Assembly: GCF_051020985.1 (NCBI RefSeq)
Contig: NW_027475140.1
Coordinates: 124,001-188,000 of the forward strand
DNA length: 64,000 bases
Direction: 5' to 3'
Source: Nomia melanderi
Taxonomy: Eukaryota > Arthropoda > Insecta > Hymenoptera > Halictidae
Under the pieces are notes generated by a model. That model did not search any database. It was not told the DNA's origin and saw nothing but the letters and a program-made list of their open reading frames with translations. Position numbers and translations under genes: made by a program. Of this stretch, positions 11,200-24,639 are shown one piece after another (the first letter of the stretch is position 1; each line of letters begins with the position of its first letter).

Positions 11200-14100
11200 C
11201 TGAGTGTCCGGCCCCATGAGACGGTCGTTGTCTCGGCCCCTGGTGGTCCGAGGTCGTTCCCGCTGCACAGATTCATGCGCCAGGGCCTCCTACAGACAAT
11301 GCACTTTGATTTATTGCGCTATCTGTAATAGCACCCGAGATATCACCAGATCTTTATTGGATTTTCCCCTGACCCTGAGTATCCGGCCCCATGAGACTGT
11401 GGTTTTTTCGGCCCCTGGTGGTCCGAGGGCGTTCCCGCTGCACAGATTCATGCGCCAGGGCCTCCTGCAGATAATTCACTTTGGTTTATTGCGCTATCTC
11501 TAATAGCACCCGTGATATCACCAGATATATACTGGATTTTCCCCTGACCCTGAGTGTCCGGCCCCATGAGACTGTGGTTTTCTCGGCCCCTGGTGGTCAG
11601 AGGTCGTTGCCACTTCACAGATTCATGCGCCAGGGCCTCCTACAGACAATGCACTTTGATTTATTGCGCTATCTGTAATAGCACCCGAGATATCACCAGA
11701 TATATATTGGATTTTTCACTGACCCTGAGCGTCCGGCCCCATGAGACGGTCGTTTTCTCGGCCCCTGGTGGTCCGAGGTCGTTCCCGCTGCACAGGTTCA
11801 TGCGCCAGGGTCTCCTACACACAATGCACTTTGATTTATTGCGCTATGTGTAATAGCACCCGAGATATCACCAGATATATATTGGATTTTTCACTGACCC
11901 TGAGTGTCCTGCCCCATGAGACGGTGGTTTTCTCGGCCCCTTGTGTTCCGAGGTCGTTCCCGCTGCACAGATTCATGCGCCAGGGCCTCCTACAGACAAT
12001 GCACTTTGATTTATTGCGCTATCTGTAATAGCACCCGAGATATCACCAGATATATATTGGATTTTTCACTGACCCTGAGCCTCCGGCCCCATGAGACGGT
12101 GGTTTTCTCGGCCCCTGGTGGTCCGAGGTCGTTCCCGCTGCACAGATTCATGCGCCAGGGCCTCCTGCAGATAATTCACTTTGGTTTATTGCGCTGTATC
12201 TAATAGCACCCGAGATATCACCAGATATATATTGGATTTTCCCCTGACCCTGAGGGTCCGGCCCCATGAGGCGGTCGTTTTCTCGGCCCCTGGTGGTCCG
12301 AGGTCGTTCCCGCTGCACAGAATCATGCGCCAGGGCCTCCTACAGACAATGCACTTTGATTTATTGCGCTATCTGTAATAGCACCCGAGATATCACCAGA
12401 TATATATTGGATTTTACCCTGACCCTGCGTGTCCGGCCCCATGAGACTGTGGTTTTTTCGGCCCCTGGTGGTCCGAGGTCGTTCCCGCTGCACAGATTCA
12501 TGCGCCAGGGCCTCCTACAGACAATGCACTTTGATTTATTGCGCTATCTGTAATAGCACCCGAGATATCAGCAGATATATATTGGATTTTTCACTGACCC
12601 TGAGTGTCCGGCCCCATGAGACGGTCGTTTTCTCGGCCCCTGGTGGTCCGAGGTCGTTCCCGCTGCACAGATTCATGCGCCAGGGCCTCCTGCAGATAAT
12701 TCACTTTGGTTTATTGCGCTATCTCTAATAGCACCCGAGATATCACCAGATATATATTGGATTTTCCCCTGACCCTGAGTGTCCGGCCCCATGAGACTGT
12801 GGTTTTCTCGGCCCCTGGTGGTCCGAGGTTGTTCCCGCTGCACAGATTCATGCGCGAGGGCCTCCTACAGACAATGCACTTTGATTTATTGCTCTATCTG
12901 TAATAGCACCCGAGATATCACCACATATATATTGGATTTTTCACTGACCCTGAGTGTCCGGCCCCATGAGACGGTGGTTTTCTCGGTCCCTGGTGTTCCG
13001 AGGTCATTCCCGCTGCACAGATTCATGCGCCAGGGCCTCCTACAGACAATGCACATTGATTTATTGCGCTATCTCTAATAGCACCCGAGATATCACCAGA
13101 TATATATTGGATATTCCCCTGACCCTGAGTGTCCGGCCCCATGAGACTGCGGTTTTCTCGGCCCCTGGTGGTCCGAGGTCGTTCCCGCTGCACAGATTCA
13201 TGCGCCAGGGCCCCCTGCAGATAATTCACATTGGTTTATTGCGCTGTCTCTAATAGCACCCGAGATATCACCAGATATATATTGGATTTTTCACTGACCC
13301 TGAGGGTCCGGCCCCATGAGGCGGTCGTTTTCTCGGCCCCTGGTGGTCCGAGGTCGTTCCCGCTGCACAGAATCATGCGCCAGGGCCTCCTACAGACAAT
13401 GCACTTTGATTTATTGCGCTATCTGTAATAGCACCCGAGATATCACCAGATATATATTGGATTTTACCCTGACCCTGCGTGTCCGGCCGCATGAGACTGT
13501 GGTTTTTTCGGCCCCTGGTGGTCCGAGGTCGTTCCCGCTGCACAGATTCATGCGCCAGGGCCTCCTACAGACAATGCACTTTGATTTATTGCGCTATCTC
13601 TAATAGCACCCGAGATATCACCAGATATATATTGGATTTTCCCCTGACCCTGAGTGTCCGGCCCCATGAGACTGTGGTTTTGTCGGACCCTGGTGGTCCG
13701 AGGTCGTTCCCGCTGCACAGATTCATGCGCCAGGGCCTCCTACAGACAATGCACTCTGATTTATTACGCTATCTCTAATAGCACCCGAGATATCAGCAGA
13801 TATATATTGGATTTTTCACTGTCCCTGAGTGTCCGGCCCCATGAGACGGTCGTTTTCTCGGCCCCTGGTGGTCCGAGGTCGTTGCCGCTGCACAGATTCA
13901 TGCGCCAGGGCCTCCTGCAGATAATTCACTTTGGTTTATTGCGCTATCTCTAATAGCACCCGAGATATCACCAGATATATATTGGATTTTACCCTGACCC
14001 TGAGTGTCCGGCCCCATGAGACTGTGCTTTTCTCGGCCCCTGGTGGTCCGAGGTCGTTCCCGCTGAACAGATTCATGCGCCAGGACCTCCTACAGACAAT

Positions 14101-14349
14101 GCACTTTGATTTATTGCGCTATCTGTAATAGCACCCGACATATCACCAGATATATATTGGATTTTACCCTGACCCTGAGTGTCCGGCCCCATGAGACGGT
14201 CGTTGTCTCGGCCCCTGGTGGTCCGAGGTCGTTCCCGTTGCACAGATTCATGCGCCAGGGCCTCCTGCAGATAATTCACTTTGGTTTATTGCGCTATCTG
14301 TTATAGCACCCGAGATATCACCAGATCTATATTGGATTTTCCCCTGACC

Positions 14350-14699
14350 CTGAGTGTCCGACCCCATGAGACTGTGGTTTTCTCGGCCCCTGGTGGTCCG
14401 AGGTCGTTCCCGTTGCACAGATTCATGCGCCAGGGCCTCCTGCAGATAATTCACTTTGGTTTATTGCGCTATCTGTAATAGCACCCGAGATATCACCAGA
14501 TCTATATTGGATTTTCCCCTGACCCTGAGTGTCCGACCCCATGAGACTGTGGTTTTCTCGGCCCCTGGTGGTCCGAGGTCGTTCCCGTTGCACAGATTCA
14601 TGCGCCAGGGACTCCTGCAGATAATTCACTTTGGTTTATTGCGCTATCTCTAATAGCACCCGAGATATCACCAGATATATATTGGATTTTTCACTGACC
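14350..14699 (+). repeat. Adjacent near-identical monomer pair
   Basis: Two consecutive monomers (14,350-14,524 and 14,525-14,699) share GTCCGACCCCATGAG and CGTTGCACAGATTC, and each is preceded by the BglII-type AGATCTATATTGG. They differ at very few positions (for example GGGCCTCCTGC against GGGACTCCTGC), although the second switches to TATATATTGG at its far end. This looks like a single-monomer tandem duplication. Confidence 0.7.
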
Positions 14700-17499
14700 C
14701 TGAGCGTCCGGCCCCATGAGACGGTCGTTTTCTCGGCCCCTGGTGGTCCGAGGTCGTTCCCGCTGCACAGGTTCATGCGCCAGGGTCTCCTACAGACAAT
14801 GTACTTTGATTTATTGCGCTATCTGTAATAGCACCCGAGATATCACCAGATCTATATTGGATTTTCCCCTGACCCTGAGTATCCGGCCCCATGAGACGGT
14901 AGTTTTCTCGGCCCCTGGTGATCCGAGGTCGTTCCCGCTGCACAGATTCATGCGCCAGGGCCTCCTGCAGATAATTCACTTTGGTTTATTGCGCTATCTC
15001 TAATAGCACCCGAGATATCACCAGATATATATTGGATTTTCCCCTGACCCTGAGTGTCCGGCTCCATGAGACTGTGGTTTTCTCGGCCCCTGGTGGTCCG
15101 AGGTCGTTCCCGCTGCACAGATTCATGCGCCAGGGCCTCCTACAGACAATGCACTTTGATTTATTGCGCTATCTCTAATAGCACCCGAGATATCACCAGA
15201 TATATATTGGATTTTCCCCTGACCCTGAGTGTCCGGCTCCATGAGACTGTGGTTTTCTCGGCCCCTGGTGGTCCGAGGTCGTTCCCGTTGCACAGATTCA
15301 TGCGCCAGGGCCTCCTGCAGATAATTCACTTTCGTTTATTGCGCTATCTCTAATAGCACCCGAGACATCACCAGATATATATTGGATTTTTCCCTTACCC
15401 TGAGTGTCCGGCCCCATGAGACGGTGGTTTTCTCGGCCCCTGGTGGTCCTAGGTCGTTCCCGCTGCACAGATGCATGCGCCAGGGCCACCTGCAGATAAT
15501 TCCCTTTGGCTTATTGCGCTATCTCTAATAGCGCCCGAGATATCACCAGATATATATTGGATTTTTCACTGACCCTGAGCGTCCGGCCCCATGAGACTGT
15601 GGTTTTCTCGGCCCCTGGTGGTCCGAGGTGGTTCCCGCTGCACAGGTTCATGCGCCAGGGTCTCCTACAGACAATGCACTTTGATTTATTGCGCTATCTC
15701 TAATAGCACCCGAGATATCACCAGATATATATTGGATTTTCCCCTGACCCTGAGTGTCCGGCCCCATGAGACTGTGGTTTTCTCGGCCCCTGGTGGTCCG
15801 AGGTCGTTCCCGTTGCACAGATTCATGCGCCAGGGCCCCCTGCAGAAAATTCACTTTGGTTTATTGCGCTGTCTCTAATAGCACCCGAGATATCACCAGA
15901 TATATATTGGATTTTTCCCCGACCCTGAGGGTCCGGCCCCATGAGACGGTGGTTCTCTCGGCCGCTGGTGGTCCGAGGTCGTTCCCGCTGGCCAGATTCA
16001 TGCGCCAGGGCCTCCTACAGACAATGCACTTTGATGTATTGCGCTATCTGTAATAGCACCCGAGATATCACCAGATATATATTGGATTTTTCACTGACCC
16101 TGAGTTTCCGGCCCCATGAGACGGTCGTTTTCTCGGCCCCTGGTGGTCCGAGATCGTTCCCGCTGCACAGATTCATGCGCCAGGGCCTCCTGCAGATAAT
16201 TCACTTTGGTTTATTGCGCTATCTCTAATAGCACCCGAGATATCACCAGATATATATTGGATTTTCCCCTGACCCTGAGTGTCCGGCTCCATGAGACTGT
16301 GGTTTTCTCGGCCCCTGGTGGTCCGAGGTCGTTCCCGCTGCACAGATTCATGCGCCAGGGCCTCCTACAGACAATGCACTTTGATTTATTGCGCTATCTG
16401 TAATAGCTCCCGAGATATCAGCAGATATATATTGGATTTTTCACTGACCCTGAGTGTCCGGCCCCATGAGACGGTCGTTTTCTCGGCCCCTGGTGGTCCG
16501 CGGTCGTTCCCGCTGCACAGATTCATGCGCCAGGGCCCCCTGCAGATAATTCACTTTGGTTTATTGCGCTGTCTCTAATAGCACCCGAGATATCACCAGA
16601 TATATATTGGATTTTTCACTGACCCTGAGGGTCCGGCCCCATGAGGCGGTCGTTTTCTCGGCCCCTGGTGGTCCGAGGTCGTTCCCGCTGCACAGAATCA
16701 TGCGCCAGGGCCTCCTACAGACAATGCACTTTGATTTATTGCGCTATCTGTAATAGCACCCGAGATATCAGCAGATATATATTGGATTTTTCACTGACCC
16801 TGAGTGTCCGGCCCCATGAGACGGTCGTTTTCTCGGCCCCTGGTGGTCCGAGGTCGTTCCCGCGGCACAGATTCATGCGCCAGGGCCTCCTGCAGATAAT
16901 ACACTTTGGTTTATTGCGCTATCTCTAATAGCACCCGAGATATCACCAGATATATAGTGGATTTTCCCCTGACCCTGAGTGTCCGGCCCCATGAGACTGT
17001 GGTTTTCTCGGCCCCTGGTGGTCCGAGGTCGTTCCCGCTGCACAGATTCATGCGCCAGGGCCTCCTACAGACAATGCACTCTGATTTATTACTCTATCTC
17101 TAATAGCACCCGAGATATCAGCAGATATATATTGGATTTTTCACTGACCCTGAGTGTCCGGCCCCATGAGACGGTCGTTTTATCGGCCCCTGGTGGTCCG
17201 AGGTCGTTGCCGCTGCACAGATTCATGCGCCAGGGCCTCCTGCAGATAATTCACTTTGGTTTATTGCGCTATCTCTAATAGCACCCGAGATATCACCAGA
17301 TATATATTGGATTTTACCCTGACCCTGAGTGTCCGGCCCCATGAGACGGTCGTTCTCTTGGCCCCTGGCGGTCCGAGGACGTCCCCGCTGCACAGATTCA
17401 TGCGCCAGGGCCTCCTACAGGTAATGCACTTTGATTTATTGTGCTATCTGTAATAGCGCCCGAGATATCACCAGATCTATATTGGATTTTCCCCTGACC

Positions 17500-18435
17500 C
17501 TGAGTGTCCGGCCCCATGAGACTGTGCTTTTCTCGGCCCCTGGTGGTCCGAGGTCGTTCCCGCTGCACAGATCCATGCGCCAGCGCCTCCTACAGACAAT
17601 GCACTTTGATTTATTGCGCTATCTGTTATAGCACCCGAGATATCACCAGATATATATTGGATTTTACCCTGACCCTGAGTGTCCGGCCCCATGAGACGGT
17701 CGTTGTCTCGGCGCCTGGAGGTCCGAGGACGTTCCCGCTGCACAGATTCATGCGCCAGGGCCTCCTACAGGTAATGCACTTTGATTTATTGCGCTATGTG
17801 TAATAGCAGCCGAGATATCACCAGATCTATATTGGATTTTCCCCTGACCCTGAGTGTCCGGCCCCATGAGACTGTGGTTTTCTCGGCCCCTGGTGGTCCG
17901 AGGACGTTCCCGTTGCACAGATTCATGCGCAAGGGCCTCCTGCAGATAATTCACTTTGGTTTATTGCGCTATCTGTAATAGCACCCGAGATATCACCAGA
18001 TCTATATTGGATTTTCCCCTGACCCTGAGTGTCCGGCCCCATGAGACTGTGGTTTTCTCGGCCCCTGGTGGTCCGGGGTCGTTCCCGTTGCACAGATTCA
18101 TGCGCCAGGGCCTCCTGCAGATAATTCACTTTGGTTTATTGCGCTATCTCTAATAGCACCCGAGATATCACCAGATATATATTGGATTTTTCACTGACCC
18201 TGAGCGTCCGGCCCCATGAGACTGTGGTTTTCTCGGCCCCTGGTGGTCCGAGGTCGTTCCCGCTGCACAGGTTCATGCGCCAGGGTCTCCTACAGGCAAT
18301 GCACTTTGATTTATTGCGCTATCTGTAATAGCACCCGAGATATCACCACATATATATTGGATTTTTCACTGACCCTGAGTGTCCGGCCCCATGAGACGGT
18401 GGTTTTCTCGGTCCCTGGTGTTCCGAGGTCGTTCC
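17500..18435 (+). repeat. HOR block U copy 1
   Basis: The ordered variants are GACTGTGCTTTTCTC, TGTTATAGC, GACGGTCGTTGTCTC, the CTACAGGTAATGC splice-like variant, GCGCAAGGGCC, GGTCCGGGGTCG and CACCACATATATATT. The same order returns at 18,725-19,660 (7 monomers, 1,225 bp) and, from the GTAATGC monomer on, at about 20,535-21,350. The last match extends to about 18,550 in this copy (16 monomers). Confidence 0.82.
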
Positions 18436-18724
18436 CGCTGCACAGATTCATGCGCCAGGGCCTCCTACAGACAATGCACTTTGATTTATTGCGCTATCTC
18501 TAATAGCACCCGAGATATCACCAGATATATATTGGATTTTCCCCTGACCCTGAGTGTCCGGCCCCATGAGACTGTGCTTTTCTCGGCCCCTGGTGGTCCG
18601 CGGTTGTTCCCGCTGCACAGATTCATGCGCCAGGGCCTCCTGCATATAATTCACTTTGGTTTATTGCGCTATCTCTAATAGCACCCGAGATATCACCAGA
18701 TATATATTGGATTTTACCCTGACC

Positions 18725-19660
18725 CTGAGTGTCCGGCCCCATGAGACTGTGCTTTTCTCGGCCCCTGGTGGTCCGAGGTCGTTCCCGCTGCACAGATCCA
18801 TGCGCCAGGGCCTCCTACAGACAATGCACTTTGATTTATTGCGCTATCTGTTATAGCACCCGAGATATCACCAGATATATATTGGATTTTACCCTGACCC
18901 TGAGTGTCCGGCCCCATGAGACGGTCGTTGTCTCGGCCCCTGGAGGTCCGAGGACGTTCCCGCTGCACAGATTCATGCGCCAGGGCCTCCTACAGGTAAT
19001 GCACTTTGATTTATTGCGCTATCTGTAATAGCAGCCGAGATATCACCAGATCTATATTGGATTTTCCCCTGACCCTGAGTGTCCGGCCCCATGAGACTGT
19101 GGTTTTCTCGGCCCCTGGTGGTCCGAGGACGTTCCCGTTGCACAGATTCATGCGCAAGGGCCTCCTGCAGATAATTCACTTTGGTTTATTGCGCTATCTG
19201 TAATAGCACCCGAGATATCACCAGATCTATATTGGATTTTCCCCTGACCCTGAGTGTCCGGCCCCATGAGACTGTGGTTTTCTCGGCCCCTGGTGGTCCG
19301 GGGTCGTTCCCGTTGCACAGATTCATGCGCCAGGGCCTCCTGCAGATAATTCACTTTGGTTTATTGCGCTATCTCTAATAGCACCCGAGATATCACCAGA
19401 TATATATTGGATTTTTCACTGACCCTGAGCGTCCGGACCCATGAGACTGTGGTTTTCTCGGCCCCTGGTGGTCCGAGGTCGTTCCCGCTGCACAGGTTCA
19501 TGCGCCAGGGTCTCCTACAGACAATGCACTTTGATTTATTGCGCTATCTGTAATAGCACCCGAGATATCACCACATATATATTGGATTTTTCACTGACCC
19601 TGAGTGTCCGGCCCCATGAGACGGTGGTTTTCTCGGTCCCTGGTGTTCCGAGGTCGTTCC
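18725..19660 (+). repeat. HOR block U copy 2 (7 monomers after copy 1)
   Basis: The variant order is that of 17,500-18,435, with isolated changes such as TCCGGACCCATGAG near 19,436. The block ends in the monomer at about 19,600, where CCCGTTGCACAG replaces CCCGCTGCACAG. Confidence 0.82.
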
Positions 19661-20534
19661 CGTTGCACAGATTCATGCGCCAGGGCCTCCTGCAGATAAC
19701 TCACTTTGGTTTATTGCGCTATCTCTAATAGCACCCGAGATATCACCAGATATATATTGGATTTTTCCCTGACCCTGAGTGTCCGGCCCCATGAGACGGT
19801 GGTTTTCTCGGCCCCTGGTGGTCCTAGGTCGTTTCCGCTGCACAGATGCATGCGCCAGGTCCTCCTGCAGACAATGCACTTTGATTTATTGCGCTATCTG
19901 TAATAGCGCCCGAGATATCACCAGATATATATTTTATTTTTCCCTGACCCTGAGTGTCCGGCCCCATGAGACTGCGGTTTTCTCGGCCCCTGGTGGTCCG
20001 AGGTCGTTCCCGCTGCACACATTCATGCGCCAGGGCCTCCTACAGACAATGCACTTTGATTTATTGCTCTATCTGTAATAGCACCCGAGATATCACCAGA
20101 TATATATTGGATTTTCCCCTGTCCCTGAGTGTCCGGCCCCATGAGACTGTGGTTTTCTCGGCCCCTGGTGGTCCGAGGTCGTTCCCGCTGCACAGATTCA
20201 TGCGCCAGGGCCTCCTACAGACAATGCACTTTGATTTATTGCGCTATCTGTAATAGCACCCGAGATATCAGCAGATATATATTGGATTTTCCCCTGACCC
20301 TCAGTGTCCGGCCCCATGAGACGGTCGTTTTCTCGGCCCCTGGTGGTCCGCGGTCGTTCCCGCTGCACAGATTCATGCGCCAGGGCCTCCTGCATTTAAT
20401 TCACTTTGGTTTATTGCGCTATCTCTAATAGCACCCGAGATATCACCAGATATATATTGGATTTTACCCTGACCCTGAGTGTCCGGCCCCATGAGACTGT
20501 GCTTTTCTCGGCCCCTGGTGGTCCGAGGTCGTTC

Positions 20535-21350
20535 CCGCTGCACAGATTCATGCGCCAGGGCCTCCTACAGGTAATGCACTTTGATTTATTGCGCTATCTG
20601 TAATAGCAGCCGAGATATCACCAGATCTATATTGGATTTTCCCCTGACCCTGAGTGTCCGGCCCCATGAGACTGTGGTTTTCTCGGCCCCTGGTGGTCCG
20701 AGGACGTTCCCGTTGCACAGATTCATGCGCAAGGGCCTCCTGCAGATAATTCACTTTGGTTTATTGCGCTATCTGTAATAGCACCCGAGATATCACCAGA
20801 TCTATATTGGATTTTCCCCTGACCCTGAGTGTCCGGCCCCATGAGACTGTGGTTTTCTCGGCCCCTGGTGGTCCGGGGTCGTTCCCGTTGCACAGATTCA
20901 TGCGCCAGGGCCTCCTGCAGATAATTCACTTTGGTTTATTGCGCTATCTCTAATAGCACCCGAGATATCACCAGATATATATTGGATTTTTCACTGACCC
21001 TGAGCGTCCGGCCCCATGAGACTGTGGTTTTCTCGGCCCCTGGTGGTCCGAGGTCGTTCCCGCTGCACAGGTTCATGCGCCAGGGTCTCCTACAGACAAT
21101 GCACTTTGATTTATTGCGCTATCTGTAATAGCACCCGAGATATCACCACATATATATTGGATTTTTCACTGACCCTGAGTGTCCGGCCCCATGAGACGGT
21201 GGTTTTCTCGGTCCCTGGTGTTCCGAGGTCGTTCCCGCTGCACAGATTCATGCGCCAGGGCCTCCTACAGACAATGCACTTTGATTTATTGCGCTATCTC
21301 TAATAGCACCCGAGATATCACCAGATATATATTGGATTTTCCCCTGACCA
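20535..21350 (+). repeat. HOR block U copy 3 (9 monomers after copy 2)
   Basis: This copy runs from the GTAATGC monomer through GCGCAAGGG, GGTCCGGGGTCG, GAGCGTCCGG and CACCACATATATATT to CTGACCATGAGTG near 21,345. It matches 18,960-19,660 at 1,575 bp and 17,735-18,550 at 2,800 bp. Partial versions recur near 22,650 and 26,500. Confidence 0.8.
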
Positions 21351-22399
21351 TGAGTGTCCGGCCCCATGAGACTATGGTTTTCTCGGCCCCTGGTGGTCCG
21401 AGGTCGTTCCCGTTGCACAGATTCATGCGCCAGGGCCTCCTGCAGATAACTCACTTCGGTTTATTGCGCTATCTCTAATAGCACCCGAGATATCACCAGA
21501 TATATATTGGATTTTTCCCTGACCCTGAGTGTCCGGCCCCATGAGACGGTGGTTTTCTCGGCCCCTGGTGGTCCGCGGTCGTTCCCGCTGCACAGATTCA
21601 TGCGCCAGGGCCTCCTGCAGATAATTCACTTTCGTTTATTGCGCTATCTCTAATAGCACCCGAGACATCACCAGATATATATTGGATTTTTCCCTTACCC
21701 TGAGTGTCCGGCCCCATGAGACGGTGGTTTTCTCGGCCCCTGGTGGTCCTAGGTCGTTCCCGCTGCACAGATGCATGCGCCAGGGCCTCCTGCAGATAAT
21801 TCCCTTTGGCTTATTGCGCTATCTCTAATAGCGCCCGAGATATCACCAGATATATATTGGATTTTTCCCTGACCCTGAGTGTCCGGCCCCATGAGACTGC
21901 GGTTTTCTCGGCCCCTGGTGGTCCGAGGTCGTTCCCGCTGCACACATTCATGCGCCAGGGCCTCCTACAGACAATGCACTTTGATTTATTGCTCTATCTG
22001 TAATAGCACCCGAGATATCACCAGATATATATTGGATTTTCCCCTGACCCTGAGTGTCCGGCCCCATGAGACTGTGGTTTTCTCGGCCCCTGGTGGTCCG
22101 AGGTCGTTCCCGCTGCACAGATTCATGCGCCAGGGCCTCCTACAGACAATGCACTTTGATTTATTGCGCTATCTGTAATAGCACCCGAGATATCAGCAGA
22201 TATATATTGGATTTTTCACTGACCCTGAGTGTCCGGCCCCATGAGACGGTCGTTTTCTCGGCCCCTGGTGGTCCGCGGTCGTTCCCGCTGCACAGATTCA
22301 TGCGCCAGGGCCTCCTGCAGATAATTCACTTTGGTTTATTGCGCTATCTCTAATAGCACCCGAGATATCACCAGATATATATTGGATTTTACCCTGACC

Positions 22400-23120
22400 C
22401 TGAGTGTCCGGCCCCATGAGACTGTGCTTTTCTCGGCCCCTGGTGGTCCGAGGTCGTTCCCGCTGCACAGATTCATGCGCCAGGGCCTCCTACAGACAAT
22501 GCACTTTGATTTATTGCGCTATCTGTTATAGCACCCGAGATATCACCAGATATATATTGGATTTTACCCTGACCCTGAGTGTCCGGCCCCATGAGACGGT
22601 CGTTGTCTCGGCCCCTGGAGGTCCGAGGACGTTCCCGCTGCACAGATTCATGCGCCAGGGCCTCCTACAGGTAATGCACTTTGATTTATTGCGCTATCTG
22701 TAATAGCAGCCGAGATATCACCAGATCTATATTGGATTTTCCCCTGACCCTGAGCGTCCGGCCCCATGAGACTGTGGTTTTCTCGGCCCCTGGTGGTCCG
22801 AGGACGTTCCCGTTGCACAGATTCATGCGCAAGGGCCTCCTGCAGATAATTCACTTTGGTTTATTGCGCTATCTGTAATAGCACCCGAGACATCACCAGA
22901 TATATATTGGATTTTTCCCTTACCCTGAGTGTCCGGCCCCATGAGACGGTGGTTTTCTCGGCCCCTGGTGGTCCTAGGTCGTTCCCGCTGCACAGATGCA
23001 TGCGCCAGGGCCTCCTGCAGATAATTCCCTTTGGCTTATTGCGCTATCTCTAATAGCGCCCGAGATATCACCAGATATATATTGGATTTTTCCCTGACCC
23101 TGAGTGTCCGGCCCCATGAG
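22400..23120 (+). repeat. Block V copy 1 (recurs 22 monomers downstream)
   Basis: The order GACTGTGCTTTTC, TGTTATAGC, GGTCGTTGTCTC, GTAATGC, GCGCAAGGG, GAGACATCACC, GGTCCTAGGTCG and ATTCCCTTTGGC is repeated at about 26,250-26,970 (offset 3,850 bp). Its first part, 22,382-22,902, also returns close to the right end of the window at 62,113-62,632. Confidence 0.78.
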
Positions 23121-24639
23121 ACTGCGGTTTTCTCGGCCCCTGGTGGTCCGAGGTCGTTCCCGCTGCACACATTCATGCGCCAGGGCCTCCTACAGACAAT
23201 GCACTTTGATTTATTGCTCTATCTGTAATAGCACCCGAGATATCACCAGATATATATTGGATTTTCCCCTGACCCTGAGTGTCCGGCCCCATGAGACTGT
23301 GGTTTTCTCGGCCCCTGGTGGTCCGAGGTCGTTCCCGCTGCACAGATTCATGCGCCAGGGCCTCCTACAGACAATGCACTTTGATTTATTGCGCTATCTG
23401 TTATAGCACCCGAGATATCACCAGATATATATTGGATTTTACCCTGACCCTGAGTGTCCGGCCCCATGAGACTGTGGTTTTCTCGGCCCCTGGTGGTCCG
23501 AGGTCGTTCCCGCTGCACAGATTCATGCGCCAGGGCCTCCTACAGACAATGCACTTTGATTTATTGCGCTATCTGTAATAGCACCCGAGATATCACCAGA
23601 TCTATATTGGATTTTCCCCTGACCCTGAGTGTCCGGCCCCATGAGACTGTGGTTTTCTCGGCCCCTGGTGGTCCGAGGACGTTCCCGTTGCACAGATTCA
23701 TGCGCAAGGGCCTCCTGCAGATAATTCACTTTGGTTTATTGCGCTATCTGTAATAGCACCCGAGATATCACCAGATCTATATTGGATTTTCCCCTGACCC
23801 TGAGTGTCCGGCCCCATGAGACTGTGGTTTTCTCGGCCCCTGGTGGTCCGGGGTCGTTCCCGTTGCACAGATTCATGCGCCAGGGCCTCCTGCAGATAAT
23901 TCACTTTGGTTTATTGCGCTATCTCTAATAGCACCCGAGATATCACCAGATATATATTGGATTTTTCACTGACCCTGAGCGTCCGGCCCCATGAGACGGT
24001 CGTTTTCTCGGCCCCTGGTGGTCCGAGGTCGTTCCTGCTGCACAGGTTCATGCGCCAGGGTCTCCTACAGACAATGCACTTTGATTTATTGCGCTATCTG
24101 TAATAGCACCCGAGATATCACCACATATATATTGGATTTTTCCCTGACCCTGAATGTCCGGCCCCATGAGACTGCGGTTTTCTCGGCCCCTGGTGGTCCG
24201 AGGTCGTTCCCGCTGCACACATTCATGCGCCAGGGCCTCCTACAGACAATGCACTTTGATTTATTGCTCTATCTGTAATAGCACCAGAGATATCACCAGA
24301 TATATATTGGATTTTCCCCTGACCCTGAGTGTCCGGCCCCATGAGACTGTGGTTTTCTCGGCCCCTGGTGGTCCGAGGTCGTTCCCGCTGCACAGATTCA
24401 TGCGCCAGGGCCTCCTACAGACAATGCACTTTGATTTATTGCGCTATCTGTAATAGCACCCGAGATATCACCAGATATATATTGGATTTTTCCCTGACCC
24501 TGAGTGTCCGGCCCCATGAGACGGCGGATGTCTCGGCCCCTGATGGTCCGAGATCCTTCCCGCTGCACAGATTCATGCGCCAGGGCCTCCTGCAGATAAT
24601 TCCCTTTGGCTTATTGCGCTATCTCTAATAGCGCCCGAG
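22890..24639 (+). repeat. 10-monomer HOR unit, copy 1 (1,750 bp)
   Basis: About 22,890-24,520 aligns with 24,640-26,270 at exactly 1,750 bp. Shared order: the AvrII-type GGTCCTAGGTCG monomer with ATTCCCTTTGGC, the CTGCACACATTC monomer with TTGCTCTATC, the TGTTATAGC monomer, two BglII-type AGATCTATATTGG monomers, GGTCCGGGGTCG, GAGCGTCCGG, and the CTGAATGTCCGG monomer followed by GCACCAGAGATATC. The tail (24,520-24,639) is not kept in copy 2. Confidence 0.82.

Larger units (their letters stand above)
8917..17499 (+). repeat. Satellite region with weak higher-order structure
   Basis: About 49 monomers carry many private variants, and only short block copies are visible. A 10-monomer relation (1,749 bp because of one deletion) links the AGATCTTTATTGG monomers at about 9,600 and 11,350. 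About 12,245-12,548 recurs at 13,295-13,598 (6 monomers), and part of it recurs near 16,620-16,750 (19 monomers from the second copy). There are many one-off substitutions and no long identical block. The simplest reading is an older or less recently homogenised part of the array. Confidence 0.7.

Noticed and set aside
10957..11328. Longest open stretch, 123 codons
   Set aside because: It exists only because the 174-bp monomer shifts frame and skips the usual stops.
17760..17775. CTACAGGTAATGC as a splice donor
   Set aside because: CAG|GTAATG resembles a 5' splice site, but there is no exon or partner site; it is one variant of CTACAGACAATGC found in a set of copied monomers.
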